Shown: piece after piece, positions 9,745 to 17,318 of the stretch
Numbering within the stretch: position 1 is the stretch's first letter
Layout: the number at the start of each line of letters is the position of its first letter
Assembly: GCA_046350655.1 (NCBI GenBank)
Contig: JAXMAB010000005.1
Coordinates: 186,001 to 250,000 of the forward strand
DNA: 64,000 nucleotides
Source: JAEUHO01 sp046350655
GTDB taxonomy: Bacteria > Planctomycetota > PLA2 > JAEUHO01
Direction: 5' to 3'
Notes under the pieces: generated by a model
What the model was told of the DNA's origin: nothing
The model's database searches: none
The model's input: only the letters and a program-made list of their open reading frames with translations
Program-made: the position numbers and the translations under genes

Positions 9745-10220
9745 CGTTTGCCGCCGTCACCGGCGTGGTGCTCTACGTGGTCGCGATGGCCCTCGTCTTC
9801 GGGGGCACCGCCGCGCTCTCGTTCGCCACGGCCCCCACCACCTTCCGCACCCTCCCCGCCGTCGACGCCGGCCGCGTCTTCGGCAAGGTCCTCCGCGTCT
9901 TCGACGCGATGGGCTGGGTCGCCTCCATGGTCGCGCTCGTCGGCGCCGTCGTCGCCATGGCGGTCGTCGTCACGACGCCGGGCGTCGCGCTCGCGGCGCT
10001 CGCCGCGACGATCCACGTCACGTTCGTGCTGCTGCGCCGCTCCGTCGCGCCCAAGATGGCCGCGCTGAAGCCCCCCGAGACCGCCGACGAGGAGCGCCGC
10101 TGGGACCCCGCGTCGCGCGCGCAGTTCGACGCGCTCCACCGGCTCTACGTGCGGCTCTACACGAGCAACCTCTTCCTCTCGCTCGCGGGGCTCGTCCTCG
10201 CGGTCCTGCAGTTGCGCTGA
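9741..10220 (+). CDS. DUF4149-family membrane protein
   Basis: A 159-residue four-helix membrane protein. The signature ATAPTTFRTLPAVDAGRVFG (about 29-48) is characteristic of DUF4149/TMEM205-like proteins; helices lie near 5-27, 60-78, 80-98 and 137-156. The family has no established biochemical role in bacteria. The ATG overlaps the preceding stop. Confidence 0.82.
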   Translation: MTFAAVTGVVLYVVAMALVFGGTAALSFATAPTTFRTLPAVDAGRVFGKVLRVFDAMGWVASMVALVGAVVAMAVVVTTPGVALAALAATIHVTFVLLRRSVAPKMAALKPPETADEERRWDPASRAQFDALHRLYVRLYTSNLFLSLAGLVLAVLQLR

Positions 10221-10237
10221 CGCGGACGGCGACCGGC

Positions 10238-10255
10238 GGGGACCGCGAGGCCCGG
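10238..10255. repeat. Dispersed GC palindrome element, half copy
   Basis: GGGGACCGCGAGGCCCGG, 18 bases after the DUF4149 stop and directly before the 21-bp tandem repeat at 10266-10350. Confidence 0.7.
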
Positions 10256-10265
10256 CATGCCGCGG

Positions 10266-10350
10266 GCCAGGCCTCGCGTGCCGCGCACCGGGCCTCGCGT
10301 GCCGCGCGCCGGACCTTCCGTGCCGCGCGCCGGGCCTTGCGTCCCCACGC
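10266..10350. repeat. 21-bp tandem repeat derived from the dispersed element
   Basis: Four consecutive units, starting at 10266, 10287, 10308 and 10329, each built on the half-site CCGGGCCTCGCGT followed by GCCGCGC. Units 1 and 2 differ at only two or three bases; units 3 and 4 are more diverged. It lies in the gap between the DUF4149 gene and the TPR gene. Confidence 0.8.
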
Positions 10351-10398
10351 CCGGGGGGTCGCTTCAGTTGCATCGCCCGTCCGGTCGATCTTCGGACG

Positions 10399-11652
10399 AT
10401 GCCCTCCACCGTCGTCCCGCCCCCGCCGCCCGACTGGGCCCGCGATGCGTATCGCGCCGCGAGCCGCCACCTCGACGAGGGCCGGCAGGCCGAGGCGGAG
10501 GCGGGCTACCGCGCGCTGCTCGAGCGGAGCGTCGCGTCGCCGACGGACCCGCTCGACCGCTGGCCCGAGATCCTCGGACTGACGGGCCTCTCCGTCGCGT
10601 GGGCGCGGCGCGGGCGGCAGTTCGAGGCGCTCGTCCTGTACCGGCGCATCGCGGCGCACTTCCTCGAGGTGGGCGACCACGTGCGCGCGGCGGGCGTGAT
10701 GGGCAACCGGTGCCTGCTGCTCGCGCAGCTGCAGCCGATCCGCGACGTCGAGCCCGCGCTCGTCGAGCTCGAGGCGGTGCTCGAGCGCCTGCCCGTCGAC
10801 GAGGCCGCGGTCGCGCGCGACGCGAACGACATCCTCCACGCGGCGCTCGCGACGGACCGCCGCCGGTTCGCCGAGGCGCGGGCCCGGCTCGCCGCGCACG
10901 ACGCGCGGCCCGTGGGCCCGGACTCGAGCGCGATGCTCAAGCGCCGCACGAGCCTCACGCTCGTGGCGCTGGTGCACGCCCACGAGGGCGACCTCGCGAT
11001 GGCCGACGCGGCGCTCGCGGAGGCGGAGCGGCTCGGCCCGCCGGGCGACGGCTTCGCGTTGATCGCGATGCACACGCGCCTCGACGTCGCGAAGCTCGCG
11101 GGCGACCGCGACCGTCGGCTCGAGGTCGGGCTCGCGGGCCTCGAGGCGATGCGTCCCCACGCCGAGGGCGACCTCGACGCCGGCTGGCGCGCCACGCTCG
11201 GCGGGCTCGTGGTGGCGGTGCTCGAGGGGAGCGGCGCCGACCCCGCGCTCGTGCGCGAGGCCCAGGACCGGCACGCGTCGGCGCTGATCCAGCGCATGGT
11301 CGAGATCGAGGACGCGGTGAAGATGCTCCCGACGCTCGGCGTCGCGGAGCTCGACGCCGACCACGAGCTCGCGGTGATCCGCGACCACCTCGTCTACACG
11401 CACGAGGCGGCGCTCGAGCACGTCGCGCGGTGGTTCGAGGCGGCCCCGGAGCGCCTCCCGCAGGGCCTGCACGACCGCATGCTCCCGGACGGCTGGGCCC
11501 ACGTCTGCGCGTGGTGCCAGCGGATCCGGCCGGCCGACGGGACGTGGCTCCCGCTCGGCCAGCTGCTGCGCCGCGCGTCCACGCTGCAGGTCACGCACAC
11601 GATCTGCCCGGGCTGCTCCGCGAAGGCCTTCCGCGAGCTCGCGACCGTCTGA
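10399..11652 (+). CDS. TPR-like protein with sensor-type C-terminal Cys motif
   Basis: A 417-residue cytoplasmic protein. Residues about 1-330 are Ala/Leu-rich helical repeats with TPR character (YRAASRHLDEGRQAEAEAGYRALLE; VAWARRGRQFEALVLYRRIAAHF). The last 55 residues carry CAWCQRIR, a spacer, GTWLPL and ICPGC. This motif is known to me from C-termini of PAS-domain sensors and response-regulator-like proteins (CAWCK.I...G.W..L....HGICP.C), where its function is undefined; paired Cys suggest metal or redox sensing. Here it has no PAS, REC or kinase domain attached. No obvious -10 box precedes the ATG. Confidence 0.7.
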   Translation: MPSTVVPPPPPDWARDAYRAASRHLDEGRQAEAEAGYRALLERSVASPTDPLDRWPEILGLTGLSVAWARRGRQFEALVLYRRIAAHFLEVGDHVRAAGVMGNRCLLLAQLQPIRDVEPALVELEAVLERLPVDEAAVARDANDILHAALATDRRRFAEARARLAAHDARPVGPDSSAMLKRRTSLTLVALVHAHEGDLAMADAALAEAERLGPPGDGFALIAMHTRLDVAKLAGDRDRRLEVGLAGLEAMRPHAEGDLDAGWRATLGGLVVAVLEGSGADPALVREAQDRHASALIQRMVEIEDAVKMLPTLGVAELDADHELAVIRDHLVYTHEAALEHVARWFEAAPERLPQGLHDRMLPDGWAHVCAWCQRIRPADGTWLPLGQLLRRASTLQVTHTICPGCSAKAFRELATV

Positions 11653-11771
11653 CGGCGCGGGCGGCGCGGTCCCCGGGGAGGGCGGCCCGGTCGTCGGGAG
11701 CGTGGGGCCCGGTGGCCCGTAGGGACCGCGCCGGTCCCGGCGCAGAGAGGGGGCCCGGCCGGGGGCTGCGC

Positions 11772-11777
11772 TACCCT
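11772..11777 (+). promoter_or_regulatory. -10 box (TACCCT) upstream of eboA
   Basis: TACCCT lies 78 nt before the preferred eboA GTG and 14 nt before an alternative in-frame GTG at 11792. Confidence 0.45.
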
Positions 11778-11854
11778 CGCGGCTCCCGCGGGTGAACCGC
11801 GGGCGGCCCGCGTCCGCTCGGAGGGCGGGGCCGACGGCCCGAGGAGCGCCCCCC

Positions 11855-12694
11855 GTGAAGCCCGTCCCCCCCGCGCTCGCCGCCCTCGAACGCGCGCTCG
11901 CCGGCCCAGAAGAGGCCTGGATCCGCGTGCGGCTCGACCTCGACGCCGCCGGCGCGCGCGCCGCGCTCCCGGTCGCGTTCCCCGCGCTCGCGCGCCGCGC
12001 CGGCCGCGCCGGGCTCTCGGGCCGCGTCGTGGTCGGCGACGCGCACGTCGACCTCGGCGCGTGGCGGCGCTGCGACGCGGTCGGCACGCTCCTCCTCCAC
12101 GCCGCCGACCCGGTGGACGACGCGACGCTCGTCGACCTCTTCCTCCGCGGCGACCTCGAGGAGCGCACGATCCTCCTCCGCGCCGCCTCGGTCCGGCCGC
12201 TCTGCGCCGCGACGTCGCGCTTCCTCGACGAGGTGCAGCGCACGAACGTCGGCGCGCACCTCGAGGCCGCCTGCCTCGACCACGACCTGCTCGTCCGCGC
12301 GCTCGACGGCGGGCTCCTCTCGCGCGACCGCTTCGACCGCCTCGTGCTCAAGGCCGCGTTCAACGACCTCCCGCTCGCGCGGATGGAGGGCGTGCGCGCG
12401 CGGCCCGGCGCCGAGCTCACGCGGATGCTCCTCGACCTCGCCACCGAACGCGAGGCCGCCGGCCGGCCGGTCTGGCGCGACACGCTCCGCCTCGCGGGCG
12501 GCGCCCCCGTCGCGGGCACGGTCGCGCGCGTGCTCGGCGCCCTCGAGCACGGCGACGCCGCGACGCGCCTCGCCGGCGCCGAGGCCCTGCTCGCGCTCGG
12601 CCGCAAGGACCTCGCCGCCTACGCCGCCGAGCGCCTCCCCCGCGAGCACCGTCCCGACGTCCGCGCCGCCCTCGAGCGCGCCGCCGCCCTCTGA
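11855..12694 (+). CDS. eboA: EboA domain protein
   Basis: A 279-residue helical protein matching the EboA layout. DLEERTILLRAAS (EboA: ADL.EQVALYR), VQRTNVGAHLEA (R.N...FEA), DRFDRLVLKAAFNDLPL (MVLKA.F...L) and LTRMLLDLATEREAAGR (LA.ML.DYAHERWAAGR) occur in family order. EboA is needed with other Ebo proteins for export or trafficking of secondary metabolites such as scytonemin precursors in cyanobacteria; its biochemistry is unknown. GTG 11855 is preferred because the residues encoded upstream of it are Arg/Pro-rich; GTG 11792 is possible and would add 21 residues. eboB follows 21 bases downstream. No eboC-F are seen in this window. Confidence 0.78.
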   Translation: MKPVPPALAALERALAGPEEAWIRVRLDLDAAGARAALPVAFPALARRAGRAGLSGRVVVGDAHVDLGAWRRCDAVGTLLLHAADPVDDATLVDLFLRGDLEERTILLRAASVRPLCAATSRFLDEVQRTNVGAHLEAACLDHDLLVRALDGGLLSRDRFDRLVLKAAFNDLPLARMEGVRARPGAELTRMLLDLATEREAAGRPVWRDTLRLAGGAPVAGTVARVLGALEHGDAATRLAGAEALLALGRKDLAAYAAERLPREHRPDVRAALERAAAL

Positions 12695-12715
12695 CCCCCA
12701 CCCGCCGGTGACCCG

Positions 12716-13597
12716 ATGAAGATCTTCGAGCCCCACATCCACATGTTCTCCCGGGTCACGGACGACTACGAGCGCATGGCGCTCGCGGGCGTGCGGGTGG
12801 TCCTCGAGCCGGCCTTCTGGATCGGCCAGCCGCGCACCAACGTCGGCGCGTTCGTGGACTACTTCGACACGCTCGTCGGCTGGGAGCGCTTCCGCGCCTC
12901 GCAGTTCGGCATCCACCACGTCTGCACCATGGCGCTCAACCCGCGCGAGGCCAACGACGACCGCGTCAACGCCGACGTGCTCGCCGTGCTGCCGCGGTAC
13001 CTCGAGAAGGACGGCGTCGTCGGCGTCGGCGAGATCGGCCTCGACGACCAGACCCCGACCGAGGAGCGCTTCTTCCTCGCGCAGCTCGACCTCGCGAAGG
13101 CCCACGGCCTCCCGATCCTCATCCACACGCCCCACCGCAACAAGCGGCGCGGCTTCGAGCGGATCATCGACCTCATCCGCGACGCGAAGTTCCCGTGGCC
13201 CCACGTCCTCCTCGACCACGGCAACGAGGAGACGATCCCGCTCACGCGCGACCTCGGCTGCGTCTCCGGCTTCAGCATCTACCCCAACACGAAGATGGAC
13301 GTGCACCGCATGGTCGCGGTCGTCCGCGAGTACGGCGTCGAGCGCATCGTCGTCAACAGCGCCGCCGACTGGGGCATCTCCGACCCGCTGATGATCCCGA
13401 AGCTCGTGCAGGCGCTCCTGCGCGCCGGCTTCCCCGACGCCACCGTCGAGCAGCTGGTCTGGAAGAACCCGATCGCGTTCTTCGCGCAGAGCGGCCGCCT
13501 CGACGTGGCCGCGCTCGACCGCCCGCCCACGGCGTCGCGGCGCGAGACGCACGACGGCAACACGATCCTCCGCGGCCAGGACCCCGATCGGTCGTAG
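12716..13597 (+). CDS. eboB: TatD-family metal-dependent hydrolase, EboB-like
   Basis: A 293-residue amidohydrolase-fold protein of the TatD group. Metal ligands are visible in EPHIHMFSR (HxH near residues 5-7), VGEIGLD (Glu near 108), ILIHTPHRNK (His near 139), VLLDHGNEE (His near 166) and NSAADWG (Asp near 222). Its length and the PHIHM start fit the TatD-like hydrolase that accompanies EboA in ebo clusters. Substrate unknown. The C-terminal 25 residues are polar and probably disordered. The gene ends in a long hairpin shared with the convergent CotH gene. Confidence 0.82.
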   Translation: MKIFEPHIHMFSRVTDDYERMALAGVRVVLEPAFWIGQPRTNVGAFVDYFDTLVGWERFRASQFGIHHVCTMALNPREANDDRVNADVLAVLPRYLEKDGVVGVGEIGLDDQTPTEERFFLAQLDLAKAHGLPILIHTPHRNKRRGFERIIDLIRDAKFPWPHVLLDHGNEETIPLTRDLGCVSGFSIYPNTKMDVHRMVAVVREYGVERIVVNSAADWGISDPLMIPKLVQALLRAGFPDATVEQLVWKNPIAFFAQSGRLDVAALDRPPTASRRETHDGNTILRGQDPDRS

Positions 13598-13670
13598 TCG
13601 GGCCGGTCGCGAGCCCTCCGGGCCGCGGGGCCGCGGGGCTTCCGGGTCTCGTGACGGAAGCCGGGCGCGA

Positions 13671-13710
13671 GGGACCGCGAGGCCCGGCGGCCGGCGGGCC
13701 TCGCGGTCCC
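13671..13710. repeat. Full palindromic copy of dispersed element; likely bidirectional terminator
   Basis: The best intact copy: GGGACCGCGAGGCCCG (13671-13686) and its exact complement CGGGCCTCGCGGTCCC (13695-13710) around an 8-base centre. It lies between the convergent eboB and CotH genes, so the RNA of either strand would form a very stable 16-bp hairpin. No U-tract follows, so termination is inferred from position and structure. Confidence 0.8.
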
Positions 13711-13763
13711 GAACCCTTGACCGTGTCCCCGGCCGGTGCCGGGTCGTGAGGCGGCGCGGGCGC

Positions 13764-15446
13764 CTACTTGGCGGCGGCGCGACGGACCAGGCGGAACGCG
13801 TCCACGGCCCACCAGGCCTCGCCGGAGGTCGCGCGCAGCTCCGCGACGAGCTCGACGGAGGCCAAGGCCTCGAGCACCTCGAAGTCGAGGGTCGTGGGCT
13901 TCCACGGCGCCGACCCGGACGCGCCGCCCTTGCGCACGCCGCCCGAGAGGCGCAGCCCCGCCCCCGAGCCCTCGGCGTCGCGGCGCGGCGTGACGTTCTT
14001 CACCGTGAGCGTGCCCTCGAACGTGTAGCGCCCCTTCGGGAGGACGACGCGACGGCGCCACGACGCGACGACGGACGCGCCCTGCGCGACGCGGAGGCCG
14101 TACGCGCGACGGCCGGCGCGGTCCTCCTGCTCGAGGGTCGCCTCGCCTTCGTCCACGCGCGGCGTGAAGCCGGGGACGAACGCGCGGCCCTTCGCGTCGA
14201 ACTCGAGGCCCTGCGGGTCGGGGCGCTTCACCTGCTCGCGCAGGCTCGCCGCGCGCGCGACGAGGCGCGCCTCGAGGTCGGCGACGCGTTCGGCGTGCGC
14301 GACGGCCGCCGCCGGTCCGAGCGCCGCCACGGCGGGCGCGATGCGCGCGAGGCGGGCACGCATCCGCGGGAGCAGGCTCGTCCCGGCGTCGAAGAGCGGC
14401 AGCAACGCGACGAGGCGCGCGCGGTAGCGGGCGCGGAAGGCGGGCACGGCGAGGACGGCGTCGGCGACGAGGCCGACGCACGGGTCGAGGACGGACGCCT
14501 CGGGGTCCTCGAAGACCTGGTCCATGCCGTGGGGCAGGAAGACGGCGACGCCGGGCGGTCGGAAGTAGAGACGGTAGTTGTTGCGGTTCGTCGCGTAGCC
14601 GTCCCAGTGGCCGAGCATCCGCTCGAGCGCGACGAAGGTGAGGAACGCGTCGACGTCGAGGACGGCCTCGAGGCGCGCGGGGCGGAGCGTGAGATCGGGC
14701 TCCTGGCACGCGGCGACGAGGGCGGCGAGGTCGCGGCGGTCGTCGGGGCCCTTGCCGGCGTCCTTCTCGAGCTCGCCGTCCACGTCGGTGCAGAAGCCGC
14801 CGTCGTAGAGGTTGCCGTTGGCGGGGTCGAAGTGGCGCGCGAGGAACCGCTTGTCGACGCCCTCCTTGACGACATAGAGGCCGAGGTCGCGGGTCCCCAG
14901 GCGCACGCGGGCGTGGGTGACGCGGGGCACGGGCACGCCGGCCGCCTCGCAGAGGTCGGCGCAAAGCGCTTCGTGGAGTCGCGTGTCGTCCTGCACCGAC
15001 GCGTTGAGGTGCAGCTTCTCGAGGCCGTGGAAGCGCGGCCCGTCGCGGAAGTGCTCGAACGCCAGCGTGAACGACGGCTGTTCGTCGAGCGGGCGGAAGC
15101 TGCCCGCGGCGCCCTTGAGCTTCACCGCGACGCGTTCGTGGACGACGTCGGCGCCTTCCCGCAGGCGGCACGGGACGTAGGTGCGCGGGGACGCGCGCAG
15201 GGCGGCGACGTCGGCGGGCTCGAGCTCGATCACGAGCTCTCCGACCGGCCCGGCGAACCACGCGGCCGCGGCCTCCTCTCCCTTGCGCTTCGGCTCGGTG
15301 GGCGCGGCGGCCGGCGGCGTCACCGGCGCGTCGGCCGCGCGCGCGGTCCGCAGTGCGGCCCCGATCGTCCCGAACGCGGCGCCGATCACGAGGCACGCGA
15401 GGCCCGATGCGAGCCGGCGGAGCATTCGGGGACGGCGCGTCGCCAC
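13764..15446 (-). CDS. CotH kinase family secreted protein
   Basis: A 560-residue protein with an N-terminal signal peptide (basic MATRRPRMLRR, then a hydrophobic stretch, then AAFGTIG...ARAADA). The CotH core spans about 65-310: KLHLNASVQDDTRLHE, ARVRLGTRDLGLYVVKEGVDKRFL, a DGY.TN.NNY stretch and FLPHGMDQVFED, corresponding to the family's lysine/glutamate and Asp-containing metal-binding motifs. CotH proteins are atypical protein or polysaccharide kinases; in planctomycetes they are common and mostly uncharacterised. The C-terminal 200 residues form a beta-rich domain resembling carbohydrate-binding modules. The GTG is 6 nt from a TAGAAC box, so a leaderless start is favoured over the internal Met8. 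Confidence 0.85.
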   Translation of the reverse strand: MATRRPRMLRRLASGLACLVIGAAFGTIGAALRTARAADAPVTPPAAAPTEPKRKGEEAAAAWFAGPVGELVIELEPADVAALRASPRTYVPCRLREGADVVHERVAVKLKGAAGSFRPLDEQPSFTLAFEHFRDGPRFHGLEKLHLNASVQDDTRLHEALCADLCEAAGVPVPRVTHARVRLGTRDLGLYVVKEGVDKRFLARHFDPANGNLYDGGFCTDVDGELEKDAGKGPDDRRDLAALVAACQEPDLTLRPARLEAVLDVDAFLTFVALERMLGHWDGYATNRNNYRLYFRPPGVAVFLPHGMDQVFEDPEASVLDPCVGLVADAVLAVPAFRARYRARLVALLPLFDAGTSLLPRMRARLARIAPAVAALGPAAAVAHAERVADLEARLVARAASLREQVKRPDPQGLEFDAKGRAFVPGFTPRVDEGEATLEQEDRAGRRAYGLRVAQGASVVASWRRRVVLPKGRYTFEGTLTVKNVTPRRDAEGSGAGLRLSGGVRKGGASGSAPWKPTTLDFEVLEALASVELVAELRATSGEAWWAVDAFRLVRRAAAK

Positions 15447-15452
15447 GCCGTC

Positions 15453-15458
15453 GTTCTA
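15453..15458 (-). promoter_or_regulatory. Leaderless -10 box (TAGAAC)
   Basis: TAGAAC on the minus strand ends exactly 6 nt before the CotH GTG. Confidence 0.62.
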
Positions 15459-15538
15459 CCCGACCACGACCGCGTCGGACGGAACGCGCGGTGCGCCACG
15501 CCGCGGAGCCGTGGATGGACAGCACCCGACGGACGCGT

Positions 15539-15544
15539 TACCGT
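15539..15544 (+). promoter_or_regulatory. -10 box (TACCGT), leadered gene
   Basis: TACCGT 31 nt before the GTG at 15576, with GGAG 9-12 nt before the start. It is the leadered counterpart of the divergent leaderless CotH promoter. Confidence 0.5.
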
Positions 15545-15575
15545 CCGGGTCGAAGTTGGTGCACGGAGAACTGGC

Positions 15576-16100
15576 GTGACGAACCCCGAGACGCAGATCG
15601 CGACATGGTTCGCGACGTACGACGCCCCGATCGCGAAGCTCGGGAAGGCGCTGCGTGCGAAGCTCCGCGCGCGGCTGCCGGGGCTCACGGAGCTCGTCTA
15701 CGTGTACGAGCGACAGGGGTCGCTCGTGTTCTCGTACTCGCCGACGGAGGCCGGCGCCGCGGGCGTCGCCGGCGTCGCCGTCTACCCGGACCGGGTGACG
15801 CTGTTCCTCGCCGGCGGCCCCGCGCTCGCGAAGGCGGACCCGAAGAAGCTGCTCCGCGGCAGCGGCAAGACGGTCCGCCACGTCGAGCTCGACTCGGTGG
15901 ACGCCTTCGACCGCCCCGAGATCGAGGCCCTGATCGCGGCTGCCGTCGAGGCCGCGAAGGTGCGCCTCGACCCGAAGGCGACGGGCGCCGTGGTGCTCAA
16001 GGCCGACGAGCAGCGGCAACGCGCCGCGCGCGCGAAGCGAACGGCCGCTGCAAAGCCCGCGCGAACGAAGCCCAAGAGCCCCAAGAAGCCTTCGCGCTGA
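15576..16100 (+). CDS. DUF1801-like protein with basic tail
   Basis: A 174-residue soluble protein. Residues 1-125 resemble the DUF1801/YdhG (iron chaperone-like) fold: FATYDAPIAKLGKALRAKLRARLPG, VYVYERQGSLVFSYSP, VALYPDRVTLF-type strand, LLRGSGKTVRHVEL and IEALIAAAVE. Function of the family is not established. The last 30 residues are a Lys/Ala/Pro tail (AKRTAAAKPARTKPKSPKK) of the histone-H1 type, similar in composition to the tail of RsfS at 57488. The GTG start has a GGAG ribosome site 6 nt upstream. Confidence 0.75.
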   Translation: MTNPETQIATWFATYDAPIAKLGKALRAKLRARLPGLTELVYVYERQGSLVFSYSPTEAGAAGVAGVAVYPDRVTLFLAGGPALAKADPKKLLRGSGKTVRHVELDSVDAFDRPEIEALIAAAVEAAKVRLDPKATGAVVLKADEQRQRAARAKRTAAAKPARTKPKSPKKPSR

Positions 16101-16140
16101 TCGAACGGGGCGCGACGAGGGACCGTCGACCATCTTCCGC

Positions 16141-16479
16141 TCACTCGTCGGTGACCCGGTCGAGATCCACGGTCCGCAACCCGATCCCTCGTGCCGTGAG
16201 CTGCGCCCCGAGCCGTTGAATCAATCCGCCGGTCTGCTCCGACAGGCCGCCGGCGTGGGCGAGCTCGATGTACGGCGTGAACGTCCGGAGCTCCGGGTAC
16301 TTGGCGTGCAGGTCCCCCGAGCCCACGAACTTCGCGTATCGGTTCACCTTGACCGTGAGCGCGTCGATCAGCGCGCGTTCCAGCGTGAGCGGCCCCGGGA
16401 TCACGATCCCGAGGTAGATGCGGTGGCTCGCCTTGTCCACGCTGATCTGGTCGATCACTCGAGGGTCGTACACGGTCAT
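16141..16479 (-). CDS. DUF6572-like small protein
   Basis: A 112-residue protein beginning MTVYDPRVIDQISVDK. The D..VID.I..D start, followed by strands and by LTVKVNRYAKFVGSGDL, matches what I know of DUF6572 (L..KIN.YL.FI.SGEL), a family of unknown function often found near toxin or immunity genes. The ATG is chosen where family similarity begins; the frame is open further upstream through Arg/Pro-rich codons. It converges on the DUF1801 gene with 40 unremarkable bases between them. Confidence 0.65.
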   Translation of the reverse strand: MTVYDPRVIDQISVDKASHRIYLGIVIPGPLTLERALIDALTVKVNRYAKFVGSGDLHAKYPELRTFTPYIELAHAGGLSEQTGGLIQRLGAQLTARGIGLRTVDLDRVTDE

Positions 16480-16626
16480 GGGATGCCCCCTTGCCCACCG
16501 CCGAAGGTCCGCGGGCGGGACCGCGGCAGCGGTCCGCCCGCGGCCCGCACGACGTGCACCATTCCATCCGACGAGTCCACGGGGCACCAGGGGTCGCGGC
16601 AACACCGGGGGACGTGGCCCGGCGCC

Positions 16627-16655
16627 TTGCGGGGAGCGGGGGGCGCCCGTATAAC
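16627..16655 (+). promoter_or_regulatory. Sigma70-like promoter of zinc-uptake genes
   Basis: TTGCGG (16627-16632), exactly 17 bases, TATAAC (16650-16655), then ATG at 16666. It is the best canonical promoter in the window. TAACGTGGTTA (16652-16662) overlaps the -10 as an inverted repeat TAAC/GTTA and could be an operator, but it does not match a full Zur box. Confidence 0.7.
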
Positions 16656-16665
16656 GTGGTTAGCC

Positions 16666-17148
16666 ATGTCCGCGCCCTCGGCCCCCACCCGTCGCGCCCC
16701 GTCGAGCGCCTGGTCGCGCGTGCTCGTCGCGTGCCTCGCGATCGTGGTGTGGATGGGCGCGCAGGCGGCCGCGGTCGCGCACGTCGGGTGCACGTCGTGC
16801 ACGCCCGGTGCAGGCCACGCCGACGGCCCGTGCCGCGCCGACACGACCCGCGCGCCTTCGCGCTGCTGCCACGGGCACGCGCACGGGCACGGGCACGCGC
16901 ACGACGACGCGCACTCGCACCCGCAGGGACGCGACGACGCCCCGTCCGCCCCGGACGACCACGACGCCGGCACGTGCACGCTGTGCGCGTTCGCGGCCGG
17001 CGTCGTCGACGCGCCGTCGATCGTCGTCGCCCTCGCGCCGGCCACCGCGGGCACGCCCCGCGCTCCGACGCCGTTCGTCGCGCCGGCCTCGGCGCCTCGC
17101 TTCGAGCCCGGCCTCGCCCGCGGCCCCCCCACGCTCCCTCGGTCGTAG
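16666..17148 (+). CDS. His/Cys-rich secreted protein next to zinc receptor
   Basis: A 160-residue protein with a signal peptide or membrane anchor (residues about 15-42, ending AQAAAVAH). The mature part is striking: CTSC at about 43-46, then CCHGHAHGHGHAHDDAHSHP (about 67-86) with eight His, then HDAGTCTLC near 104. Such His/Cys clusters bind zinc or copper. The layout (signal, CxxC, His run, hydrophobic C-terminus) resembles DUF2946-type proteins that sit beside TonB receptors. It is the first gene after a strong promoter; the ZnuD-like receptor follows after 170 bases. Likely a periplasmic metal-capture protein or sensor; inference from composition and context. Confidence 0.75.
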   Translation: MSAPSAPTRRAPSSAWSRVLVACLAIVVWMGAQAAAVAHVGCTSCTPGAGHADGPCRADTTRAPSRCCHGHAHGHGHAHDDAHSHPQGRDDAPSAPDDHDAGTCTLCAFAAGVVDAPSIVVALAPATAGTPRAPTPFVAPASAPRFEPGLARGPPTLPRS

Positions 17149-17233
17149 CCCCTCGGGCCCGCGGTCTCGCGCCGGCCCGACGCCTCGGCTCCCGGTGTCC
17201 CTGCCGCCCGTCCGCGGCACGCCGGTCCGCCGA

Positions 17234-17253
17234 CCCTCGCCTCCGGGCGAGGG
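17234..17253 (+). terminator. Strong hairpin upstream of the receptor gene
   Basis: CCCTCGCC (17234-17241) pairs with GGCGAGGG (17246-17253) around a TCCG loop, in the 170-base gap between the His-rich gene and the receptor. No T-run follows. It could be a terminator or attenuator, or could stabilise the upstream mRNA's 3' end. Confidence 0.4.
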
Positions 17254-17318
17254 ACCCACCGAGACCCCGGCGCGCGCCCGCACCCCACGTGCTCGGGCGC
17301 CGCTTCGGAGCGCACCCC

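Noticed and set aside
10157..10348. Minus-strand open frame encoding 7-residue GTRGPAR-like repeats, resembling a collagen-like protein
   Set aside because: The heptads are the translation of the 21-bp tandem repeat and overlap the end of the DUF4149 gene; no promoter or ribosome site.
16652..16662. Zur operator at the zinc-uptake promoter
   Set aside because: Only a short TAAC/GTTA inverted repeat is visible, too little to call a Zur box; mentioned only as a possibility.
17149..17318. Cobalamin or other riboswitch before the TonB receptor
   Set aside because: Only a simple 8-bp hairpin is present; none of the conserved B12-box strings is seen, and the receptor looks zinc-type.
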